The notes: a model not told the origin generated them from the sequence alone. A stretch of 64,000 nt of DNA from Hawksworthiomyces lignivorus (GCA_002917075.1 NTMA01000008.1:248001-312000); one strand, 5' to 3'. Positions 33,637-45,357 are shown, numbered from the stretch's first letter. Made by a program: numbers and translations.

Positions 33637-35819
33637 TCAGCTCATAATTGTCATTAGCATCTCGCCCAGTACCTGAACATCACGATCGCCCCGGTGCACG
33701 GGAGGCAAAACATATTGACCGGCGCCGTCTTTGTTCAGCCCCATCAGCTCCACGACCGCCATCTGGGCCGAGCGTGCCGAATACTCCATGGTGAATGTGA
33801 CGTCTCGCTCGATCTCGACAAACTGACCCAGCAGGCCCAGGTTCTTGCTCCCCGGCGGCACCACGGCGGGGCGGTCGCCGGCGGCGCGCGGCAGGAAGGG
33901 GCTGCCGATGAAGGGCATGAAGCAGGGAATGGTGGTGACGGGCGGCCGGTCGGTGGAGGGCACCTGTAGCTGCATGTCACCATCGATGCTGCTGACGGTG
34001 CTGGCGGCACTGGCGGCGCTGCTGCTGGAGCTGCCCAAGACGTCAGGGCCGAGGTCCAGGTAGGACACCAGCTCTGCGTAGATCTCCGCGCCCGTGCACG
34101 ACAGCATGGGCTTGCGCACAAAGAGGCCCTCCTGGTCCGGGTACAGGCCGTAGCCCCACAGCACCCGGACGTCGTCGGGCTGATCAGTGAAGTACGGCTG
34201 CTGCGGGACGGTAAGCGAGAGCATCCAGGGGCTGTCGCGGAAGGTGATGAGCGGGCCGTGGCTGTTCGTGTAGCTCTGGGGATGAGGCGGGGACAGGGGC
34301 TGGCCAGGATGGCCATCGGGCGTGGCAGTGGTGAACGAAGCCGGGGTAGTGGACCCGCCGCCACCCTCTTTGCTAGTCAGCTCATCGTCATCGTCGAACC
34401 CCGCCCACGCGGCCAGATAATCGAACAGGCGCACAGCGTCAGCGCCGGCGAGCGTGATGGTGAACGAAAGCCACGATGACTTGGCGACGCGGCTGTAAAA
34501 GGCCTGCGGGCGGCCGAATGCGGCGTAGTGGCGCGGGTTAGTGGCTGGGTCGGCCAGTCCGGCCCAAAAGCGCCACACGGGACCCGGGTCGCGCAGGATG
34601 GCGTCCTGCGTGGGCATCGGCGGGGGTGGACGGTCGTTGGCTCCAAAGCGGACACCGGACGTCAGCGAGCCGAGCGTGATGAACACAATGTCGTGGTCAC
34701 CGAGGGACAGTGTCGCGTCGGTAAATTCCCCAGCAGCGTCTTGTCTGCGGCGGCGTGTGCAGAGCGCGGAGACCCGTAGCTCGTCCTCTGGTGCAATCAC
34801 GACCTCTGTTACCTGTGTTTCTACACGGGGAGACAAGAAATCTTAGCCTCGGTTTCTTACAAATACAAGGTTTAAAAAGGGAATGGAGAATTGTAAAGAA
34901 AGGCAGTCCCCTCCTTGGATATTTGCCTACCATATCGAAAGTCGACACCAACGCTCTTCAAGTGCTGCTCCATTGGCAAGATGATGCACTCGTAGTCGTT
35001 CAGCGGCGCGTGGTCGATGCCCTCGAGCGTGCTAATGTGCGAAAACTCGTGGAGAAACCGCACCAAATACCGCCGGAACTCGACGGCGCTGTGCCAGGGC
35101 TGGAAGCCGTACAGGCTGGCCCAGACGTCCCAGAACTTGGACTCGAAAAAGTCCGGCTTGAAGAGCGTCTGGATCTCCCGGCCGTCGTCGACGTTCTCTT
35201 CTGCCTCCAAGATGAGGCCTAGCAGGCTCATGCGCTGCTCTGGCAGCAGACCCATGCTGCTGATGTTGACGATCTCAGGGCCGTCGGGGCCACTGGCCAC
35301 AAGTCGGGCGGGCAGAGCCTTGACCGAATGGCGGGATGTCCTGGAGCCAAGCTTTTGTTTCTTGTGGTCATCCGCGTGTGCTCCAGCGTCGTGCTCGCTA
35401 TCAGTCTGGCTGTGTTCGCATTCCGCCGGCCGCTTCACCTCCTCGAACTCATCCGACTCGGGAGACTCTCCCGCGCCGCCCGTGCCTGCTTCTGTCGTGT
35501 CGATGGCCTCAGCCGCGATGCCCCGCACGTCGTCCAGCACGGACTGCCCAGGATGCCGCGCGGACGGTACCTTGGCCAGGGTGGCGTACAAGCAATGGTA
35601 CGAGAAATTCAGCTTCCGCGCCGCCAAGAGGACGTAGCCCTTGTTTCCATACGGCTGGCTGCCACCCATGGACCCGCCCGGCTGAGGGGCTGCCTCGATG
35701 ATATGGATCTGGTGAGCAGGCACGCCAGCATCGTGGTAGAGGTGTACGGCGGCAGTAAGCGATGCAATACCGCCGCCGACAAGATAAGCGTGGGTGAGTT
35801 CCGGTGAACGCTCTGGCAT
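33637..35819 (-). CDS. ohyA: Oleate hydratase (myosin-cross-reactive antigen family)
   Basis: Model complement(join(33637..34820,34931..35819)), 690 aa; bacterial members are ~590-650. The enzyme uses FAD to add water to the cis-9 double bond of oleate, forming 10-hydroxystearate. The FAD-binding start AYLVGGGIASLTAAVHL (12-28) and the family's GGSMGG and NISSMGLLPEQRMSLLGLILEAEE are visible. So are SKFWDVWASLYGFQPWHSAVEFRRYLVRFLHE and, near the end, ERDVTFTMEYSARSAQMAVVELMGL. The 110-nt intron joins VDFRY to ETQVTEV. An acidic, Lys/His-containing insert (~135-175) absent from what I know of bacterial enzymes sits in the N-terminal half. ATG 35819 is the first ATG before the FAD motif. No signal peptide is seen. 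The family is much commoner in bacteria than in fungi. Confidence 0.9.
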
Positions 35820-37511
35820 GGCGGGGAAACAGCAAATGAGCCCCCCTTCGCGCAAGATCCAGTGCACGACGTGTCAGATATCAAGACGAGCTAAGAGGCC
35901 AAGAGGCTGCGAGACTGCAGATGCTCGGCTCAAATAGGTGAAGATCTGCTCTGGCACACGAGCCGATTGGGATCGGGACGAGAGGCGATCTGATTTAGAA
36001 ATGATCGCCACGCAACAATGAAGCAAAATAATGAAGCAAAACGATGATATCGTCAATAAAGTTTGTTTCTTAACCTCTCGTCATTATCAGGACACTATCC
36101 CTGTCGAGCCAAACCCCACTTCACAGCGCAGCTGGCTCTTAAAAGCTTGCACGACAGTCTCCCTTGCTTTGAGAATTTTTGCGCGTAGCACAAAAAAAAA
36201 AGCAACAGAAGCCGATTTTGCCCAATTCGGCATTTGTGATATCGTCCATTTCCGTTGGTCCTTTCCCCTGTGCATTTCGTAACATTCAGCGTTGACTTGG
36301 CGATGGACGGGACCTTGCGCAATGGAGCGGCCTGCAAATCGTACGATTCTGCCGAGTGCGCGCTTTTTTCTTCTCATGACCCTCTTTCTTTTTATGATAA
36401 CCAAAAAAAGACGAGGCCATTCTCACATTCTCACCTAAAAAAAAATTAGAAAAGCGCAACTTAGCACAATCGTTATCGCCCTCCCGCGAAACGCGCATTT
36501 ATGGCTTCCCTGCATTCCTGAGCGGTCCTTAGCGCTGCATGGCATGACCGGTGACTTGCCCACACATGCAAGGGCCCGTGTTTGCCAACTTGCGGTTCGT
36601 TTCGTAGATCCGGCAAACATCGGGAAGGATTTAAATGTCATGAAAATATTGTATCAAGAAAGAGAAGCACCAGACGTTGCGTGGGCTTTGTCTCGCTATC
36701 ACGTCTCATCAGGGTCCTGGTCGATCCACTGAGAGAGAGACTCTAAGAAACCCCTATACTCCTATTTCGACTTGTGTCTTTCATTTTCGCAAGGGCAGCC
36801 GGATGCTGCTCTCGGCTGCCAACAGCTGACTTCTCACAAAAGAAAATCAAACACACACAGGACGCAGCCTTGCCCCTGATATATATACAGAAGAGAGCTG
36901 CAAGTCACGGGCTGCTCCATATGCTTGTCAGACACACTAAGGGCTGCTTTCTAATATGCAACCTCTGCACTTCTGTGCTCTGCCCCCCGGAAGGACGAAA
37001 CCGCGGATGTGAACTACCAGCTGAGATGCGGAGAAATTATTTTTTTTGTCGCCCTCAACGGCGCTTTGTCAGCCTCACTGCGGTTAAACTTCCCCAAACT
37101 CCCCCAACTTGGCCCATCATTGCGGGGTCCGTTAATCGTTTTTCCGCCATTGGCTTCGACTTTTGGCCGCTGCCATTCGCCGACTTCGGGTGACGTCGTC
37201 TTCTTCCCCTGCCATTCGTCTGCTCAAGTACGTCTTTTTGCCTGTAGCTCCAGCTTGCGTAGAGTACTAGCAAGAGTCGCAACACTTAGTGCCGTCGGTG
37301 CCGTTCCGGGGCGTGCCAGTTTGATGGGGGGGGGGGGGAAAGTCGCAATTGACAGACGGCTTGCAGTTGGGTATTTAGATCCCCATCTCTTGGAGTCTTT
37401 TCTTTCCGGAGCACCTGCCTGTCCCAAGGCTCCAACAACCACATGCGTTATATATCGCTATTTCGAGCGGCTGCGACTTTACGACGACCACTATCCTCGC
37501 ATATCCGCATC
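35820..37511. other. Divergent spacer, no gene seen
   Basis: About 1.7 kb between the oleate hydratase start (minus) and the hydroxyacid dehydrogenase start (plus). It contains an A run near 36,190, a poly-G run near 37,330 and only short frames. The last 70 bp can encode an N-terminal extension of the dehydrogenase. Confidence 0.5.
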
Positions 37512-38715
37512 ATGGCTCCGATCAAAGTTGCCGTCCTTGACGACTACAAGGACCATGCCACGCCTATTTTCGCCACGCTCGACCCCAATGAGTACGAAGT
37601 AGCCCATTTCAAGGACACTCTGTTGGCCTACAACCACCCCCAGACGCCACAAGCAGAGAAGGACAAGCTGGTGGCAAGACTGGAGCCGTTCCAGATCATC
37701 TGTATGTGATTAAAGAGGCTGAAAAGGGAAGGGGAAAAAATTAGCATTGGCCTGCTGTGTGGTCTTTTACGAATGTTCTGCTTACTCATTCTTCTTCTTT
37801 TGCTCCTCTGCAGCCACAATGCGTGAGCGGACACCGTTCCCGGCTGGCCTTGTGGAGCGGCTGCCGAACCTCAAGCTGTTGCTGACCACGGGCGGCCGCA
37901 ACCTGGCCCTGGACCTGGATGCGTTCAAGAAGGCCGGCGTGGCCGTGGCGGGCGCCGTCGAGCGCGGCGGGCCAAAGGAGGGTCCGGACAGCACGACGCA
38001 GCACTTTATCACGATGCTGCTGGCGTCGGCGCGCAGCGTGGCTGAGGACGACCTGTCGGTCAAGACGGGCGGATGGCAGACGCCGCTAGCGCCATTCGGC
38101 CTGGCCGGCAAGGTGTACGGCAGCGTGGGACTGGGCCGGCTCGGTGCGACGACGGCCAAGATTCTGCGGCAGTCGTTCAACATGCGGGTGATCGCGTGGA
38201 GCCCGAACCTGACGCAGGAGCAGGCGGACGAGAAGGCGAAGGCGGCGGGCCTGCCGGTCGAGACAACCGACCCGGAGACCGGCGTCACCTACAAGACGTT
38301 CCAGGCCGTCAGCCGTGAGGAGCTGTTCCGTACGGCCGACGTTGTGGCCGTCCACGTGGTGCTGTCTGACCGCTCGCGCGGCATGATCACGGCCAAGGAC
38401 CTCGGCCTGATGAAGCAGGACTCCATCTTCATCAACACGGCGCGCGGGCCCATCGTGGTCGAGGAGGACCTGCTCGACGTGCTGCGCCACGGCAAGATCA
38501 ACCGCGCCGCCCTCGACGTCTTCGAGATCGAGCCGCTGCCCGCCGACAGCCCCTGGCGCACCACCGCGTGGGGCAAAGACGGCCGCAGCCACGTGCTCCT
38601 GACTCCGCACATGGGCTACGGCGAGCGCCTCACCATGGAGAAGTGGTACAAGGCGCAGGTCGACAACATCAAGCGGTGGAAGAATGGAGAGGAGCTCCTG
38701 GTCCGGATGGTGTAA
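37512..38715 (+). CDS. D-isomer-specific 2-hydroxyacid dehydrogenase
   Basis: Model join(37512..37701,37814..38715), 363 aa; the 112-nt intron joins FQIIS to TMRERTPFP. Members reduce 2-oxo acids or oxidise D-2-hydroxyacids with NAD(P). The nucleotide-binding GLGRLG is at 169-174, and the catalytic Arg (NTARGPIV), Glu (DVFEIEP) and His (LTPHMGY) are all present. An in-frame ATG at 37443 would add 23 residues, MRYISLFRAAATLRRPLSSH and three more, rich in Arg/Ser and free of acids, which resembles a mitochondrial presequence; both starts may be used. Substrate is not evident from sequence (glyoxylate, D-lactate, D-glycerate or formate-like relatives are possible). The last ~50 bp of the gene recur in mutated form at 41.1 kb as part of a tandem duplication. 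Confidence 0.9.
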
Positions 38716-38716
38716 G

Positions 38717-38775
38717 AGGGAGAAGAAGGGGGAAGAAGGGAGAAGAAGGGAGAAGAAGGGAGAAGAAGGGGGGGA
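38717..38775 (+). repeat. Purine microsatellite, 10-nt unit GGGAGAAGAA
   Basis: About five imperfect copies start right after the dehydrogenase stop codon and end in a G run. The related stretch in the second duplication copy (41150-41185) is shorter and degenerate. Confidence 0.85.
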
Positions 38776-39850
38776 GAGCAAGAGACGCGGAGCTTGGCGT
38801 GTCGAAGGGGCTGCGTGCGCGTATTACAGGCCTAGGTATTGGTGTCTCTACGCGGTGCCGACAGCAGACGTGTCACGCGTCGGGAGGCGTTCTTGGATTT
38901 GGCTAGCTGGGCTCTTTTCCATCTTGACAGTGCCCCATCTTCTACTGGCTCCTTGAGACGGGTGCCGCACTTGCCGTACTTGCTGTGGCAACGACACGAA
39001 AGACGCGGCCATGAGACGCGGGGAATGAGTAGCGCGGATGAGGATCGAAAGTTAGTGAACAAGACACGTCCAAGAAAAGAAAAGCATTGATAGTGGATGG
39101 ATAAGAACACGCATTAGGGACGGAAAGTGAAACGGGCGGAACTAAGTGGCATCTGTGTAAACACATGAACCCGTCAGCCACTCTGATTCTTATGTGTCCA
39201 GCAACAACAACAACCTTGTTTCAGTGCTACTTTATTTTTGCACAGTTTGGGTTTCTCTTTCTTATAAAATAAGTAGCCTGCTTCTTTTTCTCTTATCTCA
39301 CCAATATCCACCTCTTTCCTACACTATATTTGCTTCTTCTCTTTTGGTTTATGCTCATCATCCACTATAGGTCTGGCTGCTCGTTCCGCATGACCCCTCC
39401 ACTCATGTCTCTAGGTGGCCTATGATTCTCTCGGACATGGGCACTGCTCGTTTCTACCACCCCTATTCAGAGGCATTTTCGTTACATCCTTCTCAGTCAA
39501 GCCCTCCTTTCGCATCTTAAGACCCTTGTTTGGTAGGATCCATACCTGAACGAAAGTGGGCAATTGTTGCCGCGCCAGAGCCTGCCTACAAGGCTCGTGG
39601 CACTCAGGAGTGCTATCCTAAATAGCCGCCTTATACTCCTTCTCGGCGGTAAGTCATGAGGATGCCCCTATATCCTTAACATGTGATAGATGTTCATATG
39701 ATTCTAAGGTCAGGAAAGAGCACGCAAGGAAAGTGACGTCCTACAAAGACTCTGTTTGTACCAAACAAAACAACTCCTGTGCCCGTGCCTATCGGTCCTC
39801 CGCCGTCCGTAATCAATTGAGCTTCTGAAAGACCAATACCTGATCCAATC

Positions 39851-40363
39851 ATGGAAGACCATAAGAAGATACCAAGGCAGAACGAAGCAATGTCGAGCCC
39901 GCACGGATCATCATCTTCAGAAGAGTCTCAATCACGCACTTCAAAGAAAGAAAAGCACAATGCGAAACCCAAGTCTCCAAGTCGCGGTAGGCGGGCCTAC
40001 AAAGAGGAGATGAATGGGCAATGTGAGACTGAGATGAAGACCAGAGCCACGTTGAAGAACGATCATGGAACAGCAAAGAAGAAGAGCTACCGCACTGAGC
40101 AAGCATCTAAGCTTAGGATCGACGTAGAATACGAGACAGAGAAGTCTAGTGGCTCTTTGGCTTCGGGTCATCTTACTTCTTTTTCTGATTTTGGCCCAGT
40201 GTCGATTAATCCTCTGCACTCTCCTTTGACTACCCTTCTCTTTCTCCTCGTCTTTCTCCTCGCATTTGCCCTCGTCTTTCTCGTCCTATTGATCCACGAC
40301 CGGCGCAGCACAAGAGATATCGATGCCAATCGCGGCCGCTTTCTGGTGGAGACAGAACAATAA
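39851..40363 (+). pseudogene. Copy-A remnant of the Lys/Ser-rich duplicated gene
   Basis: A 170-codon open frame from ATG 39851 starts Lys/Ser-rich and then runs into SGSLASGHLTSFSDFG, which parallels SGVSVASDHLDSDFG in copy B. It finishes with a hydrophobic segment (TTLLFLLVFLLAFALVFLVLLI) and HDRRSTRD. Sequence upstream of the ATG (39755-39850) still matches the coding region of copy B (TPVPVPI and PPP) but carries in-frame stops. This looks like the rear half of a decayed copy, perhaps kept open by chance; the membrane-like segment has no counterpart in copy B. Confidence 0.5.
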
Positions 40364-41103
40364 AGCGGGCTAGGAAAAAGATAATCACAACCTACACCAC
40401 AGTAGACATGCTTGCAGAATATCTTCTAACAGCCAGCATGTCTCTAGTAGGCTTTCTTTTCGGAAGCTGTTCTCTAAGATACGACGGCGAGTACAGGGTG
40501 GGCGCTAAGACTAGGCATTTACAGGTAGGTTTTCATTTGTTTCCTAAGATTGTGCCTTTACGAAATCCTACCTCTTATTTTACAACTCGCCCATTTGTTA
40601 TGCGGAACTTTTCTTCTTGTTTTGATTTTCACGCCTCATGTGCCTTTGTATCTATGCGATTCTTCATTTTGTGAGCAACATTTATACAGTGTCTGATTTG
40701 CGTCTCGCTAATAACCCCTGAAAAGGACTACATAGGTATTTCCATAGCACAATGAGTGAAGGGGTCAAGGGACAAAATGTGCTGGACACATGTAATGCAT
40801 TGTGAGGCTCTCCTGGAGAGACCGGTAATCACAGATAGAGAATAATGTTAGGAGGTCACAGGAATGTACCATGAAATTCATCCTTCTCCCCTGTTCCGGG
40901 TGGCTAAGGGTAGTTTGAAGAGATCGAAAGGGGCAATCATTCCGATTTTAAGGACAAGAATGAATCTAATTGCAGCTGCGACATGCATTTTTACATCCAT
41001 CACCGTTCACTCTCGTATACTGTATTGTACATTGATGATGCTAGAACAAGACTATTAAAGAAGACAGACAGATCACCGCCCTCGCGCCTAGAGATGCGCA
41101 GGT

Positions 41104-44100
41104 CAGTGATGGAAGAATGGAGAAGAGCTCTTGGTCTGTATGGCATAAGGAGGGAAGAATGGATAGGGGGAAAGAGAAGAGAAGCCCAGAGTATTGGGGG
41201 AAACTGTGTACGTGTATGATAATCCGCACAACGGTGTCACTGTGAATATCTGTAGGCCGTGTAAACAATAGATATGCTGTGCGCTGGCTGAGAGATGCAC
41301 GATGATCTAACCAACTGAGCTCTTTCCAGTTTTGGCAGTTCCTTGCCGTCCTCTGCTCTTTCCTCAGATAAACATCACGTCTGCTATAAGACTTGACACG
41401 AAAGACGCGAAACGCGGGACGCGTGAAGGAACAAAAACGAGAAGGGCTGAACATTAGAAAACACGACACGTCTTAGGGAAAAAGAAGTGGCTGGCCGTGA
41501 ACTAAGAGAATATACGTGAAGGAGCTGAGGGGAGACAGAAGACCTATGTGGCATCTCTCCCAACATCTGAACACGCGGGCGTCTCTGATATTTTCTCTCA
41601 AGGCCATTACAATATCTAGGCATTCCTATTTACACCAACAAACGGAAGGCCCACACCCTTTCTTGTTCTTACAATTACCTAGCCCTGTCCTGTTTACGAT
41701 CATTACCTACAATAATTCTGTCTGCCCTGCTCGCTTAGCAGAACCATTAGTGAATGACCCGTTTCTTCATTTCTCATGATGGACTATGATCCACTGAGGT
41801 ACCCGCGAACCGCCCGAGGCGCCACCCCGTATCCAGAGACGTGGTCACCACGCCCAGCCAATTCAAGCCCTGTGCTCGTGCCTCAAGAATATTTTTCGAC
41901 TGCATCCACTCCAGAGAGTAAGCCAGCAATCGACGCTGCGCCGAAATCTGAATTTCGTCAAGGGTACTCTTCTCGTCAGCCCTCATACGCACCCCCTTTT
42001 TAGTAAGTCGCAAGATGTCCTGCTATGCAGATTTTAGCATATGTTTGGTTTCTATTCAATATCTGCATTAAGTAATTGGATGTAATGTTGACACGAGTAG
42101 CAGTGAGTCTTATAACAATGGTGGCAGTGAAAGTAGATATTCAAATCGTGAGTCGTCTGTAGAGTTGCTGGGAATCAAGTACATGCATCGCAGTAGAACC
42201 CACCATGGTACTCCTGTTCCAACATCTTTCAACTTTGTTTTGGGTCAACCCGGTGTTGTCGAGCGTATACCGGAGCATCAGATTTCTTCGCATAATGCAT
42301 TGGATCATAGAAGATCTGTATTTCCCGCTGCAGCAAGGTCAAAATTTGAAAACAGAACTCAGATACCAGAATCACGCCCCCTACCTCTGCGACCAAAAAT
42401 AGATGCTCGAATGGACTCGGGGCCAAATAAGAGCAAGCAGATAAAGCAGCCTCCGAAGATTCCGTTTATACCTGACAAAATGACACCCGTGCCTGTGCCG
42501 ATTATCCCTCCGCCGCCCGTCACCAACAGAGTTTCTAAAAGACCAGTATCGGATCCGATCATTCCACGTCCTTGTAAAATAGCAAAGCGGAATGAAGCGA
42601 CATCCAGTTTATGTGAAGAATCAACGGAAGATGAGCCTAAATCAAGCAACCCCGAAAAAGGGCAACTAAATAAGAAACATAAAGCTTCGAGAAGTGACAG
42701 TCGGACCCGCAAAGAAAAGACGAAGAGATGTGAAAAAGTGCCAGAGACCGAGGAAGTGGGACCGAAGAAAACGATAGTTAAGAAAAGCGTTAAAAATAGG
42801 GAATCTGAGAAAGAGACAAGAAAAATTGACAAGGAAGAGAGCAAGGCTAGTGATGAAAGAAAAAAGAAAGAAAGAAAGACAAAGAAAAGGGCCAGTCGAA
42901 AGATTTCAGAAGAAGTTTTGCAAAAGCTGTCTAAATAAACAGGCACAAGACAAAAGCACGACGCATGAGACAGAAACCTCTGGTGTTTCTGTTGCTTCAG
43001 ATCATCTTGATTCTGATTTTGGTCTTGGTACAGCCCCTATTATTTTTTTGAGCTCTTCTGATTATTATAATTCTAACTCTCTTGTCACAGCCGAGACTTT
43101 AGCTATCAGGCAGCAATTGTCTCTTGAGTGCAGGAAGCGAGGTATCGACCCATTGTGGATGTATGAAGAAAAAAGTGGTAGACTTTGCCGACGTGCTGTT
43201 GACCTCGGACACTACACTCTTTTTGCCAACTCAAACATAACGGATGTGGAGGCTCGCACCAATGACTTGGAAGAGAGGGCACTGCAACAGGTACGCAAGT
43301 GGCCGATACGAGGAAAGCTCGCGGCCAAGCGGTCTGCCGATGTTGTGAATACTCCGCAGCGGAAGTGGAGCATTGAACCACCCTTTAGGGACAAGCAGAA
43401 ACACGAAAGATACCTCTGCTGATCGGTCTGAAAATTTCGAGCTGACAGAAAAATTTCTTGGCAAAGTCAATCTGGATTTGGAAAAGGGCGATCCAAAAGT
43501 CGCTGAAGCCTACGTCGCTGGATTCACTACCGCAGCCAATATGCTTAATGCGGCGAAGAGAGCGGACTCTAGCGCCGTCAAGTCATCGTCTCCTGTTAAT
43601 TATCGTTCTCCTCCCCGTGGTCCGAGGGGGTCTCAGCAGATGAGCCATCTGCATCGATCGCGGCCGCGGCCGTCTTTTGGAAGGAGACAGAGCAAGTCAT
43701 AGCCTGCGGAGCAATTCTTCCATCATCATCAGTGAAATCTCTGTTGATCGACCCCAATATTTGAGATTGCACCTTTCCAAAGTTTGCTTACTTTTTTTGT
43801 TCTGCGAGTTTCTTTACATCTTTCTCAAGCCCCTTCTTGTATTACTACATTTGAGCTGTCCAAGTATTCTAGCGGCTAAGTCAAGAAAGATAGGGGGAGA
43901 GTGTGCCGGAGGCAAAGGTACAAATGCTGAATTCTCGTGGCAATGTCAGCCACGAAAGAATCGGAGCGATTTTGATTGAGCAACCTGGCACTGCATTACG
44001 GACCTGCATTATGTATTCTGTAGCACTCCACGACTGAGGGAAATATAAAATAAAAAGTTAAGAGCACTTTGCTCACACATAGCCGACAGATATAAAAACA

Positions 44101-44230
44101 ATTTCACCTCTGTTATGTACATTTACATCCGTTTAACATTTTCTATACTGTACACGGTTGATGGCTAAGACAAGATTGTAAAAGAAGAGAGACAGACCAC
44201 CGCCATCACGCTCAGAGACGCGCAGGCATC
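41104..44230. repeat. Tandem duplication, copy B
   Basis: Opens with a mutated copy of the dehydrogenase 3' end (GGAAGAATGGAGAAGAGCTC, compare the gene at 38680) and closes in the genuine SDR gene 3' end. The junction with copy A at about 41,100 therefore fuses the tails of two genes that are otherwise 5.5 kb apart. Divergence is heavy, with many substitutions and indels, so the duplication is old. Confidence 0.8.
41776..43702 (+). CDS. Lys/Ser-rich low-complexity protein, unknown function (copy B; frame disturbed)
   Basis: Exon 1 (41776-42002) joins exon 2 (from 42101) through a 98-nt intron with perfect GTAAGT donor, TTGACAC branch and TAG. Residues ~1-130 are Pro/Ser/Tyr-rich, followed by a Pro-rich segment (PVPVPIIPPPPVTNR) and a long Lys/Glu/Arg tract likely nuclear and disordered. 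That frame stops at 42936-42938. The continuation, from KSTTHETETSGVSVASDHL through RQQLSLECRKRGIDPLWMYEEKSGRLCRRAVDLGHY, lies in the next frame. SENFELTEKFLGKV...VAEAYVAGFTTAANML lies in the third, ending at 43702. I found no introns that repair these shifts, so the gene is probably frameshifted, or has sequence errors. No known domain. Coordinates span all frames. Confidence 0.45.
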
Positions 44231-45175
44231 CTGCTTGCGCCGTCGAGCCGAATGACGGCACCGTTAAGCATGGTGTTTTCGATGGCGTGGCGCACGAGCT
44301 GGGCGAACTCGTCGGGGCGGCCGGCGCGGGGCGGGAACTCCATGGACTTGACGAGGCTGGTCTTGACCTTCTCGGACAGGACCTGGGTCATGCTGGTGTC
44401 GAACATGCTGGGCGCGATGGTGACGACGCGGATGCCATGCCGCGACAGGTCGCGGGCCATGGGCAGCGTCATGGAGGCCACGGCGCCCTTGGAGGCGGCG
44501 TAGGCCACCTGGCCCATCTGGCCGTCGAAGGCGGCGGAGCTGGCGACCATGACGACGACGCCACGCTCGCCATCGGGCCCATCGGGTGCGCCAGCTTTGC
44601 TGGCGCCGGCCATATGCGGCAGGACCTGGCGGACCAGGTCGACGGTGCCGCGCAGGTTGATGTTGAGCACAAAGTCGAAGCTGTCGAGGGGGAGCGGGCG
44701 CAGCTTGCGGTCCAGCATCAGGCCCGGCAAGCCGACGCCGGCGGCCGGCACCACGCCGCCCAGCGGCTTGCCCGTGGCGGCGACCCATGCCACGGCACCT
44801 TCGACGGCCGACGTGATGCTCGCCGGGTCTGTCACGTCGACGAAAAAGAAGCGCGCCACGTCGCCGCCGCCGAGCGCCTCCGCCACCTTGGGGCCGTCCT
44901 CCTCGTTGCGGTCTAGCAGGGCTACGGCGGCGCCGTGCTGGCGGAGGTCCTCCGCCACAGCGCGGCCCAGGCCAGATGCGCTGTGCCAATAAGCATTAGA
45001 AGAGAACTCGAAATAAATAAGTAAAAGTGAAGAAAAGGAAAAGGAATTGAGACGGAAGCAACCAGAGAAGAGCAGAAAAAAAAAAAAAGAAAAAAAAAAG
45101 AGAAAGTGGTATGTCCACCACCACAGGGAAAACTTACCCGCCTGAAATGATGAAAGTACGGCCGTCGATCTTCAT
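44212..45175 (-). CDS. Short-chain dehydrogenase, 3-hydroxyacyl-CoA dehydrogenase type 2-like
   Basis: Model complement(join(44212..44980,45138..45175)), 268 aa. The 157-nt intron joins FIISGG to ASGLGRAVAEDL. The cofactor motif GGASGLG (12-18) and ALLDRNEEDG, with Asp after the second strand, suggest NAD(H). Catalytic Tyr173 and Lys177 sit in YAASK, with Ser in MVASSAAFDGQ. The order FVDVTDPASI, AAGVGLPG and PMARDLSRHGIRVVTIAPSMFDTSM resembles animal HSD17B10 (mitochondrial branched-chain and fatty-acid 3-hydroxyacyl-CoA dehydrogenase). The C-terminus NTMLNGAVIRLDGASRMPARL also fits. The extra Gly/Asp-rich loop (KAGAPDGPDGERG) is often seen in this fungal group. Substrate is inferred from family resemblance only. 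Confidence 0.88.
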
Positions 45176-45357
45176 CGTCGCTTGATACACGCTGCAGCCG
45201 CAGATGTAATAAATTGCAAGCTTGAGCAAGGTGTTAAGATCGAATCCGTGACCTCGCAGTGTGAACAGTATACGGCCAAGCAGACAAGCAGACTTGGAAG
45301 TGAGATCTGGTAGATCAGAAGCGGCCTTCGGCAAGCCACTCTGACATGGGGTTCATA

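Larger units (their letters stand above)
38676..41100. repeat. Tandem duplication, copy A
   Basis: Starts inside the last codons of the hydroxyacid dehydrogenase gene and ends with sequence matching the 3' end of the SDR gene at 44.2 kb. It aligns in order with 41104-44230: dehydrogenase tail, ACACGAAAGACGCG (38994 and 41396), GTGGCATCT (39148 and 41548), and CCCGTGCCTGTGCC-like sequence (39780 and 42487). Then come CGATGCCAATCGCGGCCGC (40321) against CATCGATCGCGGCCGCGG (43653), and a tail with CACCGCC and GCGCAGG. Copy A lacks much of the middle of copy B. Confidence 0.8.
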
